5,487 bases of DNA from T1Sed10-7 sp041685505 (GTDB lineage: Bacteria > Actinomycetota > Nitriliruptoria > Nitriliruptorales > Nitriliruptoraceae): positions 1 to 5,487 of the forward strand of contig JAWLFQ010000116.1 of NCBI GenBank assembly GCA_041685505.1. The letters run 5' to 3'. This document shows, piece by piece, positions 5,226-5,487 of this stretch. A program made the translations under genes and the position numbers. Position 1 is the stretch's first letter. Every line of letters begins with the position of its first letter. The notes under the pieces were generated by a model. That model had not been told where the DNA came from, searched no databases, and saw only the letters and a program-made list of their open reading frames with translations.

Positions 5226-5411
5226 ATGCCGCTCCTTCCCCACTCACCCGGCCGGCGCCTGCAACTGCGAGGGATCCTGCGGCCTCCACCTTCGCCACGG
5301 CGGCTGGAGCACACACTCGAGCGGTCCCCGCGGTCCACAGGGCGTGGGCGATCCATCGGCCCCACTCCCCCGGAACCGGGCAGCATCCCGGCATGGATGT
5401 CGCCGCGATGA
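5226..5411 (+). other. Small ORF upstream of and overlapping the integrase, doubtful
   Basis: 61 codons from an ATG preceded by AAGAGGAGG, with only two bases between the GGAGG and the ATG. It ends at TGA 5409-5411, which overlaps an in-frame integrase ATG at 5408 (ATGA). The protein (MPLLPHSPGRRLQLRG...) is rich in Arg, Pro and Ser. About a quarter of its codons end in A or T, unlike real genes here. It does not look like an excisionase. Probably not a functional gene, though the Shine-Dalgarno and ATGA arrangement could act as a leader for the integrase. Confidence 0.2.
5376..5391. repeat. Inverted repeat directly before the integrase ATG
   Basis: ccggg (5376-5380) pairs perfectly with cccgg (5387-5391) around a 6-base loop, ending one base before the ATG at 5393. 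No Shine-Dalgarno is present there. The stem could mask an initiation site or be chance in GC-rich DNA. Confidence 0.3.
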
Positions 5412-5487
5412 CCCTGGACGCCTACCTCGACGCGTGGCTCACGCTGCTGCGCACCCGGGTGCAGCCCACGACCTACCGCTCCTACGA
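5393..5487 (+). CDS. Tyrosine recombinase (integrase), N-terminal fragment cut by window edge
   Basis: Only the first 31 codons are inside the window. The sequence MTLDAYLDAWL (residues 6-16) followed by LRTRVQPTTYRSY resembles the start of the SAM-like core-binding domain of phage-type tyrosine recombinases. That domain usually opens with a helix of the T(F/L)xxYxxxWL type and continues to a V(R/Q)PTTYxxYE helix contacting the arms of the attachment site. Such enzymes integrate or excise phages and genomic islands; the catalytic domain lies beyond the edge. The ATG at 5393 is taken as start, but the ATG at 5408, overlapping the stop of a small upstream ORF, is equally possible and gives the more typical N-terminus. 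It points away from the glycan operon. With so short a fragment, the call is probable, not certain. Confidence 0.65.
   Translation, partial: MDVAAMTLDAYLDAWLTLLRTRVQPTTYRSY

Noticed and set aside
5142..5392. tRNA gene or tRNA-derived attachment site next to the integrase
   Set aside because: No cloverleaf or GGTTCGAATCC-like T-arm could be found on either strand in this interval.

Overview
The window is about 70% G+C or higher. Its genes use mostly G or C at the third codon position, GTG starts and GGAGG-type ribosome binding sites. This fits a high-GC actinobacterium; the exact lineage cannot be told from this sequence. Nearly all coding capacity is on the minus strand, so genes are described below in transcription order, from high to low coordinates.

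Right edge (about 4590-5487). A plus-strand gene running off the edge at 5487 begins like the N-terminal SAM-like domain of a tyrosine recombinase (integrase). Pointing away from it on the minus strand is a small 87-residue zinc-ribbon protein (4878-5141). The 251-base divergent region between them holds a perfect 10-bp palindrome and a small, poorly supported ORF that meets the integrase at an ATGA overlap. Between the zinc-ribbon gene and the first sugar gene (4590-4877) there is no convincing intact gene, only GC-rich hairpins, a possible -10 hexamer and a possible frameshifted coding remnant. This side looks like the edge of a mobile element or genomic island.

Glycan operon (18-4589, all minus strand). 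The order is a GT4 glycosyltransferase (PglA/CapM-like), a PglD-like sugar O/N-acyltransferase with left-handed beta-helix repeats, a PglC-like monotopic phosphoglycosyl transferase, a two-lobed GNAT acyltransferase, and a NodB-type polysaccharide deacetylase. Junctions are tight: a 104-base gap, a 32-base gap made by a tandem duplication, an ATGA overlap, and a 37-base gap with a perfect Shine-Dalgarno. The set matches the front end of a lipid-linked glycan pathway. A 4-amino sugar nucleotide would be acetylated by the PglD-like enzyme, its phosphosugar loaded onto undecaprenyl phosphate by the PglC-like enzyme, and a second sugar added by the glycosyltransferase. The GNAT and deacetylase could trim or decorate the product. 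The dehydratase and aminotransferase that would make the PglD substrate, the flippase and any oligosaccharyltransferase are not in the window, so the final product (capsule, exopolysaccharide or protein-linked glycan) is unknown.

The most unusual features are two short tandem duplications at gene 5' ends in this operon. One is a 24-bp triplication giving the deacetylase a basic N-terminal octapeptide repeat. The other is a 32-bp duplication of the PglD/PglC stop-start junction, which creates a 10-codon mini-ORF bracketed by two TGATG overlaps.
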